DNA from: Gammaproteobacteria bacterium
GTDB taxonomy: Bacteria; Pseudomonadota; Gammaproteobacteria; Nitrosococcales; Methylophagaceae
Reading direction: 5' to 3'
Assembly (NCBI GenBank): GCA_029882915.1
Contig: JAOUJZ010000007.1
Location: 1 to 64,000 of the forward strand
DNA length: 64,000 nucleotides
Position 1 is the first letter of the stretch, and the number at the start of each line of letters is the position of its first letter. The notes under the pieces are model-generated. The model had not been told where the DNA came from, ran no database searches, and saw nothing but the letters and a program-made list of their open reading frames with translations. This document shows positions 8,580 through 20,471 of this stretch, one piece after another. A program made the position numbers and the translations under genes.

Positions 8580-9437
8580 ATGGCGACCAAAAAAAGAGGA
8601 TTAGGTAGAGGTTTGGATGCATTGCTGGCGGATGCTGAGCATGAAAATGACAGCCTAGATAATAGTCTGCAACATTTCCCTCTGGATATGCTTCAGTCTG
8701 GTAAGTATCAGCCAAGGGTTGATATGTCAGAAGAATCATTGGATGATCTGGCGGATTCAATTCGCGCGCAAGGCCTCGTGCAACCCATAGTGGTGCGATC
8801 AATTGATGGTGGTCGTTATGAAATTATTGCTGGCGAGCGCCGCTGGCGAGCATCAAAAATAGCAGGCCTAGATGTCGTGCCAGTATTGGTGCGAGAAGTC
8901 TCAGATCGCAGTGCCATAGCGATGGCATTGATAGAAAATATTCAACGGGAAAACCTGAACCCGATGGAAGAAGCCAATGCTCTACAGCGCTTGTTAGAAG
9001 AGTTCTCGCTGACCCATCAGGAAGCAGCAGAAGCGGTAGGGCGTTCACGGGCTGCGGTCTCAAATCTTCTTCGCCTTCGTAACCTGAATGATGACGTAAA
9101 GCGTTTGGTTGAAAATGGCGATATTGAAATGGGCCATGCGCGAGCATTGTTAGCGTTGGAAGGTGTTGCCCAGTCAGATGCGGCGAGTAATATTGTCGAA
9201 AAAGGACTGTCAGTGCGTGAGACAGAGCAGTTAATTCGACGACTGTTACAGCCAGTCAAAGAGAAGCTGCACCAACCTGATGCACTGTTGGAAGAGATCG
9301 CAAAAATAGAATCATTTATAAGTGAAAAGTTTGGTGATCGTGTCGTCATTAAACATACGGCCAGCGGTAAAGGCAAACTGGTTATTGATTATTCAGATAT
9401 TGCCGATCTACAGAAAATAATAAAAAGAATAAAGTAA
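8580..9437 (+). CDS. parB: Chromosome-partitioning protein ParB (Spo0J)
   Basis: CTP-dependent DNA clamp that loads at parS and works with ParA. The N-terminal ParA-contact segment (KKRGLGRGLDALL) leads into the CTPase domain (IIAGERRWRASKIAG, the GERRWRA box, and ALIENIQRENLNPMEEA), a helix-turn-helix (EAAEAVGRSRAAVSNLLRLRNL) and a C-terminal dimer domain. 285 residues is a normal length. I searched by eye for the usual parS palindrome (GTTTCACGTGAAAC or the TCC variant) and found none in this window. Confidence 0.96.
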   Translation: MATKKRGLGRGLDALLADAEHENDSLDNSLQHFPLDMLQSGKYQPRVDMSEESLDDLADSIRAQGLVQPIVVRSIDGGRYEIIAGERRWRASKIAGLDVVPVLVREVSDRSAIAMALIENIQRENLNPMEEANALQRLLEEFSLTHQEAAEAVGRSRAAVSNLLRLRNLNDDVKRLVENGDIEMGHARALLALEGVAQSDAASNIVEKGLSVRETEQLIRRLLQPVKEKLHQPDALLEEIAKIESFISEKFGDRVVIKHTASGKGKLVIDYSDIADLQKIIKRIK

Positions 9438-9451
9438 ATCAACAATTTTCA

Positions 9452-9481
9452 TTGACCCAGCAATCGGCAGATCTATATAAT
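9452..9481 (+). promoter_or_regulatory. Sigma-70 promoter of the ATP synthase operon
   Basis: TTGACC (9452-9457) and a perfect TATAAT (9476-9481) are separated by 18 bases. The predicted start is about 35 bases before atpI. This is one of the best sigma-70 promoters in the window and sits in the 87-base gap after parB. Confidence 0.82.
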
Positions 9482-9524
9482 GCTACGGTTTGCTTAAGGC
9501 AAAATTAGAAATCCAGCGAGTTTT

Positions 9525-10777
<1,253 letters not shown>

Positions 10778-10827
10778 TTTTACGTTAGATTTAATTTTTA
10801 ATTTTCATTTAGTCTTTAATTAAGTAG

Positions 10828-11067
<240 letters not shown>

Positions 11068-11122
11068 ATAATAGCTCGTTTTTAACGACACATTATTTAG
11101 CAATAAAACAAGAGGTACAGAC

Positions 11123-11593
11123 ATGAATCTTAATGCAACAATAATTGGGCAAATGATAGCGTTCGCGCTGTTTGTTGCTTTTTGCATGAAGTATGTATGG
11201 CCGCCGATCATGGCTGCACTAGATGAGCGCAAAAAGAAAATTGCGGATGGTCTGGCAGCGGCAGAGCGCGGTCGACACGAGCAAGAATTAGCCGAAAAAC
11301 GTGCTCAACAAGTGATTCACGAGGCTAAAGAGCAAGCGAATGAAATTATTTCGCAAGCGCAACGTCGTGGTAACGAGATTGTTGATGAGTCAAAAGACAA
11401 TGCACGTGTTGAAGGCGACCGTATTTTGACTTCTGCGAAAGCAGAAATCGAACAAGAAGCGAATCGTGCAAAAGATGAACTTCGGTCACAAGTGGGCAGT
11501 GTTGCTTTGGCAGGCGCGGCAAAAATTCTTAGCCGTGAAATTGATGACAAGGCACATACTGATTTGTTAGAAGAATTGGTAAGCCGGATCTAG
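11123..11593 (+). CDS. atpF: ATP synthase Fo subunit b
   Basis: The peripheral stalk: one N-terminal membrane helix (residues about 5-25, [24 protein letters not shown]) and a long charged coiled coil (residues 30-130) that dimerises and reaches the delta subunit on F1. 156 residues equals the E. coli length. AGAGG precedes the ATG. It sits between atpE and atpH. Confidence 0.96.
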   Translation: MNLNATIIGQMIAFALFVAFCMKYVWPPIMAALDERKKKIADGLAAAERGRHEQELAEKRAQQVIHEAKEQANEIISQAQRRGNEIVDESKDNARVEGDRILTSAKAEIEQEANRAKDELRSQVGSVALAGAAKILSREIDDKAHTDLLEELVSRI

Positions 11594-11605
11594 AGGAAAT
11601 TTGGG

Positions 11606-12139
11606 ATGGCTGAAGCAATCACAATCGCTCGTCCTTATGCAAATGCAGTCTTTGCAATAGCACAAGAAAAAGGCGAGTTGAAAGCTTGGTCTGACTTACT
11701 TGCGGTATTAGCGCAATGTGTGGCAGATCCAGACATGCAATCCATAATTAGTAGCCCAGCAGTCAGTGATGAGCAGGTAGTCACTCTGTTAGCTGATATT
11801 TCTGGAGAGTTGATGAGTCAAGATGCTCGTAACTTTTTAGCATTATTGGCTGAAAATAATCGTTTGCAATTGTTAGCAGATATTGCCGTAATTTTTGAAG
11901 AATTACGTGCAGAAGCAGAGCAGACAATAGCGGCTGATGTAATCTCAGCACGGGCGTTGACATCTGAACAAGAAAACAAAATCTCAGCAGCGTTGAAAAC
12001 GCGGTTAGGCAGAGATGTGACATTGAATACCACTGTCGATGAAAGCTTGTTAGGTGGTGCGATTATTCGTGCAGGGGATCTGGTTATTGATGGATCTGCC
12101 TTGGGTAAACTAAACAGACTGGCCAACGCTATAAACTAG
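11606..12139 (+). CDS. atpH: ATP synthase F1 subunit delta
   Basis: Joins the peripheral stalk to the top of the alpha3-beta3 head. 177 residues, with the N-terminal helical domain (ITIARPYANAVFAIAQEKGEL) and the C-terminal signature DESLLGGAIIRAGDLVIDGSA. The ribosome site GAGGAAATTTGGG precedes the ATG, 12 bases after atpF. Confidence 0.96.
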   Translation: MAEAITIARPYANAVFAIAQEKGELKAWSDLLAVLAQCVADPDMQSIISSPAVSDEQVVTLLADISGELMSQDARNFLALLAENNRLQLLADIAVIFEELRAEAEQTIAADVISARALTSEQENKISAALKTRLGRDVTLNTTVDESLLGGAIIRAGDLVIDGSALGKLNRLANAIN

Positions 12140-12163
12140 CGGCCCGTTATAGAGGAAACAGAA

Positions 12164-13705
12164 ATGCAACTGAATTCAGCAGAAATCAGTGACCTAATTA
12201 AAAAGCGTATTGAAAGCTTTGATGGGGCAACTGAAGCTCGCACAGAAGGTACTGTTGTTGGTGTAACCGATGGTATCGTTCGTGTTCATGGTCTAGCCGA
12301 TGTTATGGCAGGGGAAATGCTTGAATTCCCAGGCAATACATACGGTATGGCATTAAACCTGGAACGTGACTCAGTCGGTGCGGTGGTATTAGGTTCATAC
12401 CAGCACATCACTGAAGGTGACAGTGTTAAATGTACAGGTCGTATTTTGGAAGTACCTGTCGGTGAAGGTCTATTGGGTCGTGTTGTCGATTCGTTAGGTA
12501 ACCCACTTGACGGTAAAGGTGACATCACCAGCCAAGGTACAGCACCAATTGAAAAAGTCGCGCCAGGCGTTATTTCACGCCAATCAGTCGACCAACCACT
12601 TCAAACTGGTTTGAAGTCTGTTGATGCGATGATTCCTGTTGGTCGTGGTCAACGTGAGTTGATTATCGGTGACCGTCAAACGGGTAAAACAGCGATTGCA
12701 ATTGATGCGATTATCAATCAAAAAGGTACAGGCGTTAAATGTATCTATGTTGCGATTGGTCAAAAAGCTTCATCGATTGCCAACGTGGTTCGTAAGTTAG
12801 AAGAACACGGCGCACTGGAATACACAACCGTTGTTGCGGCTGCTGCCTCTGATTCAGCTGCGTTGCAATTTATTGCACCATACGCTGGTTGTTCAATGGG
12901 TGAATACTTCCGTGATAAAGGCGAAGATGCACTGATTGTTTATGATGATTTGACTAAACAAGCGTGGGCTTATCGTCAGGTATCATTGTTGTTGCGTCGT
13001 CCACCTGGTCGTGAAGCGTATCCTGGTGACGTATTCTACATTCACTCACGTTTATTAGAGCGTGCATCACGTGTTAATGCTGATTATGTAGAAAAAATCA
13101 CTAACGGTGAAGTGAAAGGCAAAACAGGTTCATTGACTGCACTACCTATTATCGAAACCCAAGCGGGTGACGTATCTGCCTTCGTACCAACCAACGTAAT
13201 TTCGATTACAGATGGTCAGATTTTCCTTGAAACTGACTTGTTTAACTCTGGTATTCGTCCTGCGATTAATGCAGGTTTGTCAGTATCACGTGTGGGTGGT
13301 GCTGCTCAAACTAAAATCATTAAGAAACTGGGTGGTGGTACTCGTCTTGATTTGGCTCAGTACCGTGAATTGGCAGCGTTTGCTCAGTTTGCATCTGATC
13401 TTGATGAAGCGACACGTAACCAGATTCAACGTGGCCAACGCGTTACTGAATTAATGAAGCAACCACAGTATCAGCCATTATCAACTGCTGAAATGGCGAT
13501 GTCATTGTTCGCAGCTAATGAAGGTTTCATTGATGATGTCGACGTTGAGAAAGTAGGTTCTTTCGAAGCGGCATTGTTATCAAACATGAAGTCTAAACAC
13601 TCTGACTTGATGGCTAAAATTAACGAAAAAGGTGACTTTAATGATGATATCGCTGGCGAGATGCGTGCTGCGATTGAAAGCTTTAAAACCACCGGTAGTT
13701 GGTAA
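12164..13705 (+). CDS. atpA: ATP synthase F1 subunit alpha
   Basis: Non-catalytic nucleotide-binding subunit of the F1 head, 513 residues (same as E. coli). It has the P-loop [15 protein letters not shown] and the family signature near [24 protein letters not shown] lies eight bases before the ATG. Codon use in this and the following genes looks biased to frequent codons, as expected for abundant proteins. Confidence 0.98.
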   Translation: MQLNSAEISDLIKKRIESFDGATEARTEGTVVGVTDGIVRVHGLADVMAGEMLEFPGNTYGMALNLERDSVGAVVLGSYQHITEGDSVKCTGRILEVPVGEGLLGRVVDSLGNPLDGKGDITSQGTAPIEKVAPGVISRQSVDQPLQTGLKSVDAMIPVGRGQRELIIGDRQTGKTAIAIDAIINQKGTGVKCIYVAIGQKASSIANVVRKLEEHGALEYTTVVAAAASDSAALQFIAPYAGCSMGEYFRDKGEDALIVYDDLTKQAWAYRQVSLLLRRPPGREAYPGDVFYIHSRLLERASRVNADYVEKITNGEVKGKTGSLTALPIIETQAGDVSAFVPTNVISITDGQIFLETDLFNSGIRPAINAGLSVSRVGGAAQTKIIKKLGGGTRLDLAQYRELAAFAQFASDLDEATRNQIQRGQRVTELMKQPQYQPLSTAEMAMSLFAANEGFIDDVDVEKVGSFEAALLSNMKSKHSDLMAKINEKGDFNDDIAGEMRAAIESFKTTGSW

Positions 13706-13719
13706 TCGGAGCGTAAGCT

Positions 13720-14586
13720 ATGGCTAGCGGCAAAGAGATACGGACTCAGATAGCAAGCATCAAAAACACGCAGAAGATTACGCGTGCAATGGAGATGGTT
13801 GCTGCGAGTAAAATGCGTAAAGCTCAAGAACGTATGGCAGCAACACGTCCTTATTCAGATAAGATTCATAACGTAATTAAGCATTTGGCTTATGCGCATC
13901 CCGAATACAAACATGAGTATTTGCAGGATCGCGCTGAATCAAAACGCGTTGGTTACATTGTCGTTTCTTCTGATCGTGGATTATGTGGTGGATTGAACAA
14001 TAACCTGTTCAAGTCGGTACTGGTTGATTTTAAAGAAAAGACCGATAAAGGTCTCGAAATTGATGTTTGTACAATTGGTCAAAAAGCCGCAAGCTTTTTC
14101 AGCCGTCTACCAGTGAATCATGCTGGACAAGCAGTACAGCTGGGTGATGCACCGCATCCGCACGAGTTAGTGGGTGCAGTTAAAGTCATGCTGGATGCTT
14201 ACAGTGAAGGACGAATTGATAGTTTGTACCTTGTCTTTAATGAGTTTGTTAACACAATGACTCAAGAAAATAAGACAGTGAAACTATTGCCGGCCAAACC
14301 GGAAGCACCAAGCAAAGAATTGTCTCATCATTGGGACTATATCTATGAGCCAGATGCAAAAGATGTATTGGATAACCTGTTGGTTAGATATATCGAATCT
14401 CTAGTTTATCAAGGTGTGGTTGAAAACATAGCGTGTGAACAAGCATCACGTATGGTCGCTATGAAAAGTGCGTCAGATAACGCCGGTGACCTTATTGATG
14501 ACTTGCAATTGGTTTACAACAAAGCTCGGCAGGCGGCTATCACGCAAGAGATATCCGAAATTGTTGCCGGCGCCGCTGCAGTTTAA
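13720..14586 (+). CDS. atpG: ATP synthase F1 subunit gamma
   Basis: The rotating shaft of F1. The N-terminal coil ([20 protein letters not shown]), [11 protein letters not shown] and the C-terminal coil ([22 protein letters not shown]) are all present in 288 residues, matching the family. GGAG precedes the ATG by about eight bases; the gene follows atpA by 14 bases. Confidence 0.97.
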   Translation: MASGKEIRTQIASIKNTQKITRAMEMVAASKMRKAQERMAATRPYSDKIHNVIKHLAYAHPEYKHEYLQDRAESKRVGYIVVSSDRGLCGGLNNNLFKSVLVDFKEKTDKGLEIDVCTIGQKAASFFSRLPVNHAGQAVQLGDAPHPHELVGAVKVMLDAYSEGRIDSLYLVFNEFVNTMTQENKTVKLLPAKPEAPSKELSHHWDYIYEPDAKDVLDNLLVRYIESLVYQGVVENIACEQASRMVAMKSASDNAGDLIDDLQLVYNKARQAAITQEISEIVAGAAAV

Positions 14587-14605
14587 AGTAAATAACAGGG
14601 TTTAA

Positions 14606-16012
<1,407 letters not shown>

Positions 16013-16030
16013 GATTTTAGGAGTTCAATC

Positions 16031-16456
16031 ATGGCAATGACTATACATGTTGATATCGTAAGTGCTGAAAATGAGATCTATTCAGGTCCTGTTGAAGCAG
16101 TATTTGCGTCAGCAGTAATGGGTGAGTTGGGTATTTATCCACGACACACACCATTGTTAACTCGTTTGAAGCCAGGCGAAGTTCGAGTATTGGTTAACGG
16201 AAAAGAAGAGCAGTTCTATGTTTCCGGTGGCATGCTTGAAGTTCAACCGCATGTAGTAACCGTGCTGGCTGATACAGCGATGCGAGCAACAGATGTCGAT
16301 GAAGCAGCTGCATTACAAGCGAAAACAGATGCAGAGCGTGCACTAAAAGATAGTGATGCCAAGATGGATTATGCAGAAGCACAAGTTAAATTGGCTGAAG
16401 CAATGGCGCAACTACGTAGTATTGAACGTCTGAGAAAAACAGGAATAAGCCATTAA
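16031..16456 (+). CDS. atpC: ATP synthase F1 subunit epsilon
   Basis: Last gene of the operon; the subunit links the c-ring to gamma and can inhibit ATP hydrolysis. 141 residues with an N-terminal beta sandwich ([38 protein letters not shown]) and two C-terminal helices (residues about 90-138). AGGAG precedes the ATG. A strong terminator follows after 20 bases. Confidence 0.96.
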   Translation: MAMTIHVDIVSAENEIYSGPVEAVFASAVMGELGIYPRHTPLLTRLKPGEVRVLVNGKEEQFYVSGGMLEVQPHVVTVLADTAMRATDVDEAAALQAKTDAERALKDSDAKMDYAEAQVKLAEAMAQLRSIERLRKTGISH

Positions 16457-16476
16457 AGTGGATAAAACCTGAACAT

Positions 16477-16510
16477 AAAAAGGCTGTCACTTAAGACGGC
16501 CTTTTTTTTA
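16477..16510 (+). terminator. Rho-independent terminator of the atp operon
   Basis: AAAAAGGCTGTC (16477-16488) pairs with GACGGCCTTTTT (16495-16506, one T-G pair) around a six-base loop, ending in eight T residues. It closes the atpIBEFHAGDC transcript before glmU. Confidence 0.9.
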
Positions 16511-16565
16511 TCTGATATTTGTTAGAATTGCTAACATTGTATTACTGAAATGGAATGTTCCTAAT

Positions 16566-17933
16566 ATGTCGTTAAGCGTAATTATCCTTGCAGCCGGTAA
16601 AGGCACCCGCATGAAATCGAGCAAGCCCAAGGTGATGCACACTCTGGGTGGCAAATCATTGCTACAACATGTGATCGATACTGCCAGACAGCTTAACCCG
16701 TGTGAACTTGCAGTGGTCTGCGGTAATGGCGCCAGTGAAGTCGTGCCTTATCTGCAAGCGCAAGGCATCAATACGGTGATGCAACATGAACAGCATGGTA
16801 CCGGCCATGCAGTGGAGCAGGCCAAAGACTTCTTCCAGAAAAGTGATCAGGTACTGGTACTTTACGGTGATGTGCCGATGATTGAACTGGCGACGTTACA
16901 GGCTCTGATTAATGAAGGCGACAGCACTAGCCTGAAAGTCTTGACGGCCCTGCTGGATGATCCAACTGGTTATGGTCGTATCGTGCGCGATGTCGATGAC
17001 AAGATGCTATGTATTACCGAAGAAAAAGACGCCGACGAACAGACCAAACTGATTAATGAGGTCAATACCGGCATCATGTGTATCACCGCCAAATGGCTGG
17101 ATGACACATTAGCGAAACTAGATAACAACAATGCCCAGGGCGAATATTATCTGACCGATTTGATTGCCATGGCGGTTGAGCAGGGTATCGAAATTAATTC
17201 AGTTACCAGTGAAGATGAAATGGAAGTCGCCGGTGTGAATAACCGCGTGCAACTGGCTGAACTGGAAAGCTACTACCAGCAAAAACGGGCGACTGAACTG
17301 ATGATGGCAGGCGTCACTTTGCGTGATCCGGCTCGTGTTGATATCCGTGGCGATATGAACGTTGGGCAGGATATTACGGTTGATATCAATGTGATCTTTG
17401 AGGGTACGAACACCATTGGTGATAATGTAAAAATTGATGCCAATTGTATTATAAAAGACGCGATCATCAGCGAAGGTGCACACATCTTGCCAAATACCAT
17501 TATCGAATCATCTGAAATCGGTGCTAATGTGAGTGTTGGCCCGTTTGCTCGGTTGCGGCCCGGCACCGTGTTGTCAGCTAATGCCAAGGTAGGTAATTTT
17601 GTCGAAATCAAAAATGCGAATATTGGTGAAGGCTCAAAAGTAAATCACTTAAGCTATATTGGCGATACTGATATGGGTAGTGATGTGAATATCGGTGCTG
17701 GTGTGATTACCTGTAATTACGATGGTGCCAACAAGCATCGTACGACGATTGGTGACCATGTCTTTGTTGGCTCTGATAGTCAGCTAGTGGCACCGGTAAC
17801 AGTTGAGAATGGGGCAACGATTGGGGCTGGCACTACTTTACGCAAGAATGCACCTGAGGGCAGTCTAACACTAACAAAAAGTGAACAAAGAACAGTCACA
17901 GGCTGGAAACGACCAGTGAAAAACAAAAAATAA
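16566..17933 (+). CDS. glmU: Bifunctional N-acetylglucosamine-1-phosphate uridyltransferase / glucosamine-1-phosphate acetyltransferase
   Basis: Makes UDP-GlcNAc for peptidoglycan and lipopolysaccharide. The N-terminal pyrophosphorylase domain has LAAGKGTRMKSSKPKVMH (residues 8-25) and GEYYLTDLIAMA. The C-terminal half is a left-handed beta helix of hexapeptide repeats with the acetyltransferase stretch SYIGDTDMGSDVNIGAGVITCNYDG. 455 residues is the family norm. It has its own region after the atp terminator; a 15-base palindrome (GTTAGAATTGCTAAC, 16521-16535) lies 30 bases upstream and overlaps where a promoter would be. Gene order atpC-glmU is common in gammaproteobacteria. Confidence 0.97.
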   Translation: MSLSVIILAAGKGTRMKSSKPKVMHTLGGKSLLQHVIDTARQLNPCELAVVCGNGASEVVPYLQAQGINTVMQHEQHGTGHAVEQAKDFFQKSDQVLVLYGDVPMIELATLQALINEGDSTSLKVLTALLDDPTGYGRIVRDVDDKMLCITEEKDADEQTKLINEVNTGIMCITAKWLDDTLAKLDNNNAQGEYYLTDLIAMAVEQGIEINSVTSEDEMEVAGVNNRVQLAELESYYQQKRATELMMAGVTLRDPARVDIRGDMNVGQDITVDINVIFEGTNTIGDNVKIDANCIIKDAIISEGAHILPNTIIESSEIGANVSVGPFARLRPGTVLSANAKVGNFVEIKNANIGEGSKVNHLSYIGDTDMGSDVNIGAGVITCNYDGANKHRTTIGDHVFVGSDSQLVAPVTVENGATIGAGTTLRKNAPEGSLTLTKSEQRTVTGWKRPVKNKK

Positions 17934-17950
17934 AACCAGCATGAAAATGA

Positions 17951-17980
17951 CGCTGTTTCAATATTAAGTGTGAAACAGCG
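17951..17980. terminator. Hairpin between convergent glmU and Do-type protease gene
   Basis: CGCTGTTTCA (17951-17960) and TGAAACAGCG (17971-17980) form a perfect 10-bp stem with a 10-base loop. T-tracts on both sides are weak (CAGTTTTATC after it on the plus strand; CATTTTCATG on the minus strand). Its location between convergent genes suggests a shared bidirectional terminator. Confidence 0.6.
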
Positions 17981-17992
17981 CTATCAGTTTTA

Positions 17993-19369
17993 TCAGCGCA
18001 ACAGCAAAAACATAGCCTGTTGATTACGGGTAATATTGAGCAATAGTGGCTCCCCGTTATGAGCCATGGGTTTGAAATCTTCCAGATTTTCGACGGCCTG
18101 TTTGTTGGCAGAGGTGATAATGTCTCCAGCTCGTAAGCCGGCATACCATGCTGGGCTTCCTCGCTTTACTGTATAAATCATCACCCCTTTTAGTTTTCCG
18201 TAATGAGGTGATGCTTCTTCAATATCACCAAACGTAGCGCCAGACAGTTTTGGATGAACTGGCCCTTGATGTACCTGTTTTTCGGTTTCTTTTACGGTGG
18301 CGGTCAGTGTTTTTGGTTTGCCATTACGTAAAATATCAATTTTAATGGTTTCCCCAACCATCAAGAGTCCAATGGTATTGCGGAGGCTATCCGCGTTGAT
18401 TAACTTATTGTTATCAACCGCAGTGATGACATCACCGACTTTTAGTCCGGCTTCATCGGCGGCAGAACCTGGTTGTACGCGAGTGACGACAGCGCCATGT
18501 GATGAGCTAATATCAAACGCTTTAGCAAGATCAGGGGTAATATCCTGCATCTGTACGCCGAGATGAGCTCGTCTTACTTCACCATGCTCGATCAATTGAT
18601 TGGTAATTTGCTTGACCATGTTGCTTGGAATGGCAAAGCCTATACCTATATTACCTGCTCCCTGGCTAGGTGAAAAAATAGCGGTGTTAATACCAACCAG
18701 TTCGCCACGTAGGTTAACCAGTGCACCACCTGAGTTACCAGGGTTAATAGAAGCGTCAGTCTGAATAAAATCTTCATAACCTTCAATGCCCAGACCACTA
18801 CGTCCAAGAGCGCTGACAATACCCGATGTAACAGTTTGACCAAGGCCAAATGGGTTCCCGATAGCCACCACAAAGTCACCAACACGTAATTTGTCAGAGT
18901 CAGCAAGCGGCAGTGCGGTCAATTGCTCTGTTGGAATTTTAATTAAAGCGACGTCAGTGGCGGGATCACTGCCGACCAGTTCGGCTTGAAACGTACGTCC
19001 ATCAGTGAGAGAGACGGTAATCTCATCCGCACGCTGAATCACATGGTTATTGGTGATGACCAGACCTTGTTTGGCATCAAAAATAACACCTGATCCTAGA
19101 CTTTGTTTTGTGCGATGACGGGGTTGTTGTTCAGGAATATCAAAAAAACGACGAAAGAAGGGGTCGTTTAGCAAAGGGTTATCCCGTATGGGAACCTGAC
19201 TACGGGTGGCGATATTGACCACAGCCGGTTTTGAGCGTTCTAGCATCGGTGCCAGAGTAGGCATTTCGCCATCGTCACTAGGCCAATTGAAGGGAAGCGC
19301 CGCGATTGCGATTTGAGCAACCAGAGTGATACCGGCCAACCATATGAGAGAAATTTTAAATGCTTTCAT
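17993..19369 (-). CDS. Periplasmic Do-type serine protease (DegP/DegQ/MucD family)
   Basis: Degrades or refolds damaged envelope proteins. A signal peptide or anchor (KISLIWLAGITLVAQIAIAAL, residues 5-25) precedes a trypsin-like domain with an intact triad: H109 (ITNNHV), D139 (PATDVALIK), S213 (NPGNSGGAL). Two PDZ domains follow (about 245-335 and 360-455; HLGVQMQDITPDLA and GVMIYTVKRGSPAWYAGLRAGD). At 458 residues it resembles DegQ/MucD more than DegS, which has one PDZ. I leave the symbol open among the paralogues. It lies 11 bases downstream of the cbpA-like gene on the same strand, so the two likely form a protein-quality operon. Confidence 0.93.
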   Translation of the reverse strand: MKAFKISLIWLAGITLVAQIAIAALPFNWPSDDGEMPTLAPMLERSKPAVVNIATRSQVPIRDNPLLNDPFFRRFFDIPEQQPRHRTKQSLGSGVIFDAKQGLVITNNHVIQRADEITVSLTDGRTFQAELVGSDPATDVALIKIPTEQLTALPLADSDKLRVGDFVVAIGNPFGLGQTVTSGIVSALGRSGLGIEGYEDFIQTDASINPGNSGGALVNLRGELVGINTAIFSPSQGAGNIGIGFAIPSNMVKQITNQLIEHGEVRRAHLGVQMQDITPDLAKAFDISSSHGAVVTRVQPGSAADEAGLKVGDVITAVDNNKLINADSLRNTIGLLMVGETIKIDILRNGKPKTLTATVKETEKQVHQGPVHPKLSGATFGDIEEASPHYGKLKGVMIYTVKRGSPAWYAGLRAGDIITSANKQAVENLEDFKPMAHNGEPLLLNITRNQQAMFLLLR

Positions 19370-19380
19370 ACTGAATGTCC

Positions 19381-20268
19381 TTACAATGCTTTTTCTATGG
19401 TTTCACGAGGGTTAAAGCTCAATTCCTCGGCCATTTTCTGGTAAAGTTTCTTTGCCTTGTCATTGTCAGCCGGCGGCACCATAATTTGCAGCACGACAAA
19501 TTGATCACCGGCATCGGTACCGGGCAAGCCACGACCTTTCAGACGCATTTTTTGACCACTTTTTGCACCGGCGGGAATCGTCAGGTTAATTTTTCCTGCC
19601 AAAGTAGGCACGGTGACTTTGGCACCTAGTGCTGCTTCCCATGGTGCAATGGGAAGGTCAAGAAAGATATCTTTGCCTTCCAACCGGTAATGAGCATGGG
19701 GCGCTATAGCGATCTCTAGAAATAAGTCTCCAGCCTGGCCACCCATGCCAGCGGTGCCTTGACCAGCAAGACGGATTTTTTTACCTGAAGTAATACCTGC
19801 AGGCACTTTTACGCTAATGGTGCCGCTTTGTTTTGATCCACTGGGCCGACGAATTTCTTTTTTAGCACCATGAAACGCATCATTCAGTGAGATAGTAATT
19901 TTGGCATTGACGTCTTCACCTTGGGAAAAGAAGCGATCACCGCCCATGCCACCACCGCCACCAAACATACTTTCAAAAAAGCTGCTGAAATTACCCTGGC
20001 CACCACCACCTTGTCCCCAGCCCGGAGGTGGGGTAAACGATTGGCCATTTTGGAAGCCACTACCAAACTGGTCATACTGAGCACGTTTTTCAGGATCTTT
20101 TAATGCCTCATAAGCTTCGCCGACCTCTTTGAATTTGGATTCAGCATTGGGTTCTTTACTGACATCAGGATGATATTTACGTGCCAGCTTGCGATAGGCT
20201 TTTTTAAGATCCTCTGCTGAAACATCACGAGGGACGCCGAGAATTTTGTAATAGTCTTTGTATTCCAT
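19381..20268 (-). CDS. cbpA: DnaJ-type co-chaperone, CbpA-like
   Basis: Stimulates the ATPase of DnaK. An N-terminal J domain (MEYKDYYKILGVPRDVS, with the HPD motif in RKYHPDVSKE) is followed by a glycine/phenylalanine-rich linker (about residues 70-115) and two DnaJ C-terminal peptide-binding domains. There are no CxxCxGxG zinc repeats, so this is CbpA type rather than DnaJ. I place the start at M20268 because it aligns with E. coli CbpA (MELKDYY); the frame is open five codons further (to 20283), where AGGTGA lies almost against the ATG. No CbpM modulator gene is nearby; the Do-type protease follows instead. Confidence 0.9.
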   Translation of the reverse strand: MEYKDYYKILGVPRDVSAEDLKKAYRKLARKYHPDVSKEPNAESKFKEVGEAYEALKDPEKRAQYDQFGSGFQNGQSFTPPPGWGQGGGGQGNFSSFFESMFGGGGGMGGDRFFSQGEDVNAKITISLNDAFHGAKKEIRRPSGSKQSGTISVKVPAGITSGKKIRLAGQGTAGMGGQAGDLFLEIAIAPHAHYRLEGKDIFLDLPIAPWEAALGAKVTVPTLAGKINLTIPAGAKSGQKMRLKGRGLPGTDAGDQFVVLQIMVPPADNDKAKKLYQKMAEELSFNPRETIEKAL

Positions 20269-20471
20269 AGAAGTGGGCTTCATTCACCTGATATTGAGTT
20301 GGAGAATAAATGGGGACGATAGCATGAAAATTCAACAGTATTTCAGGATAATTACTGAATTGGCACGAACCGTAACGCAGATAAACTGTTTGTGTTATAG
20401 AAGCTGGCAATGGTGAAAAACAGAGTATGTTTTATTTTCCCTGTGTTCCATATCCTGAATACAAGCATAAT

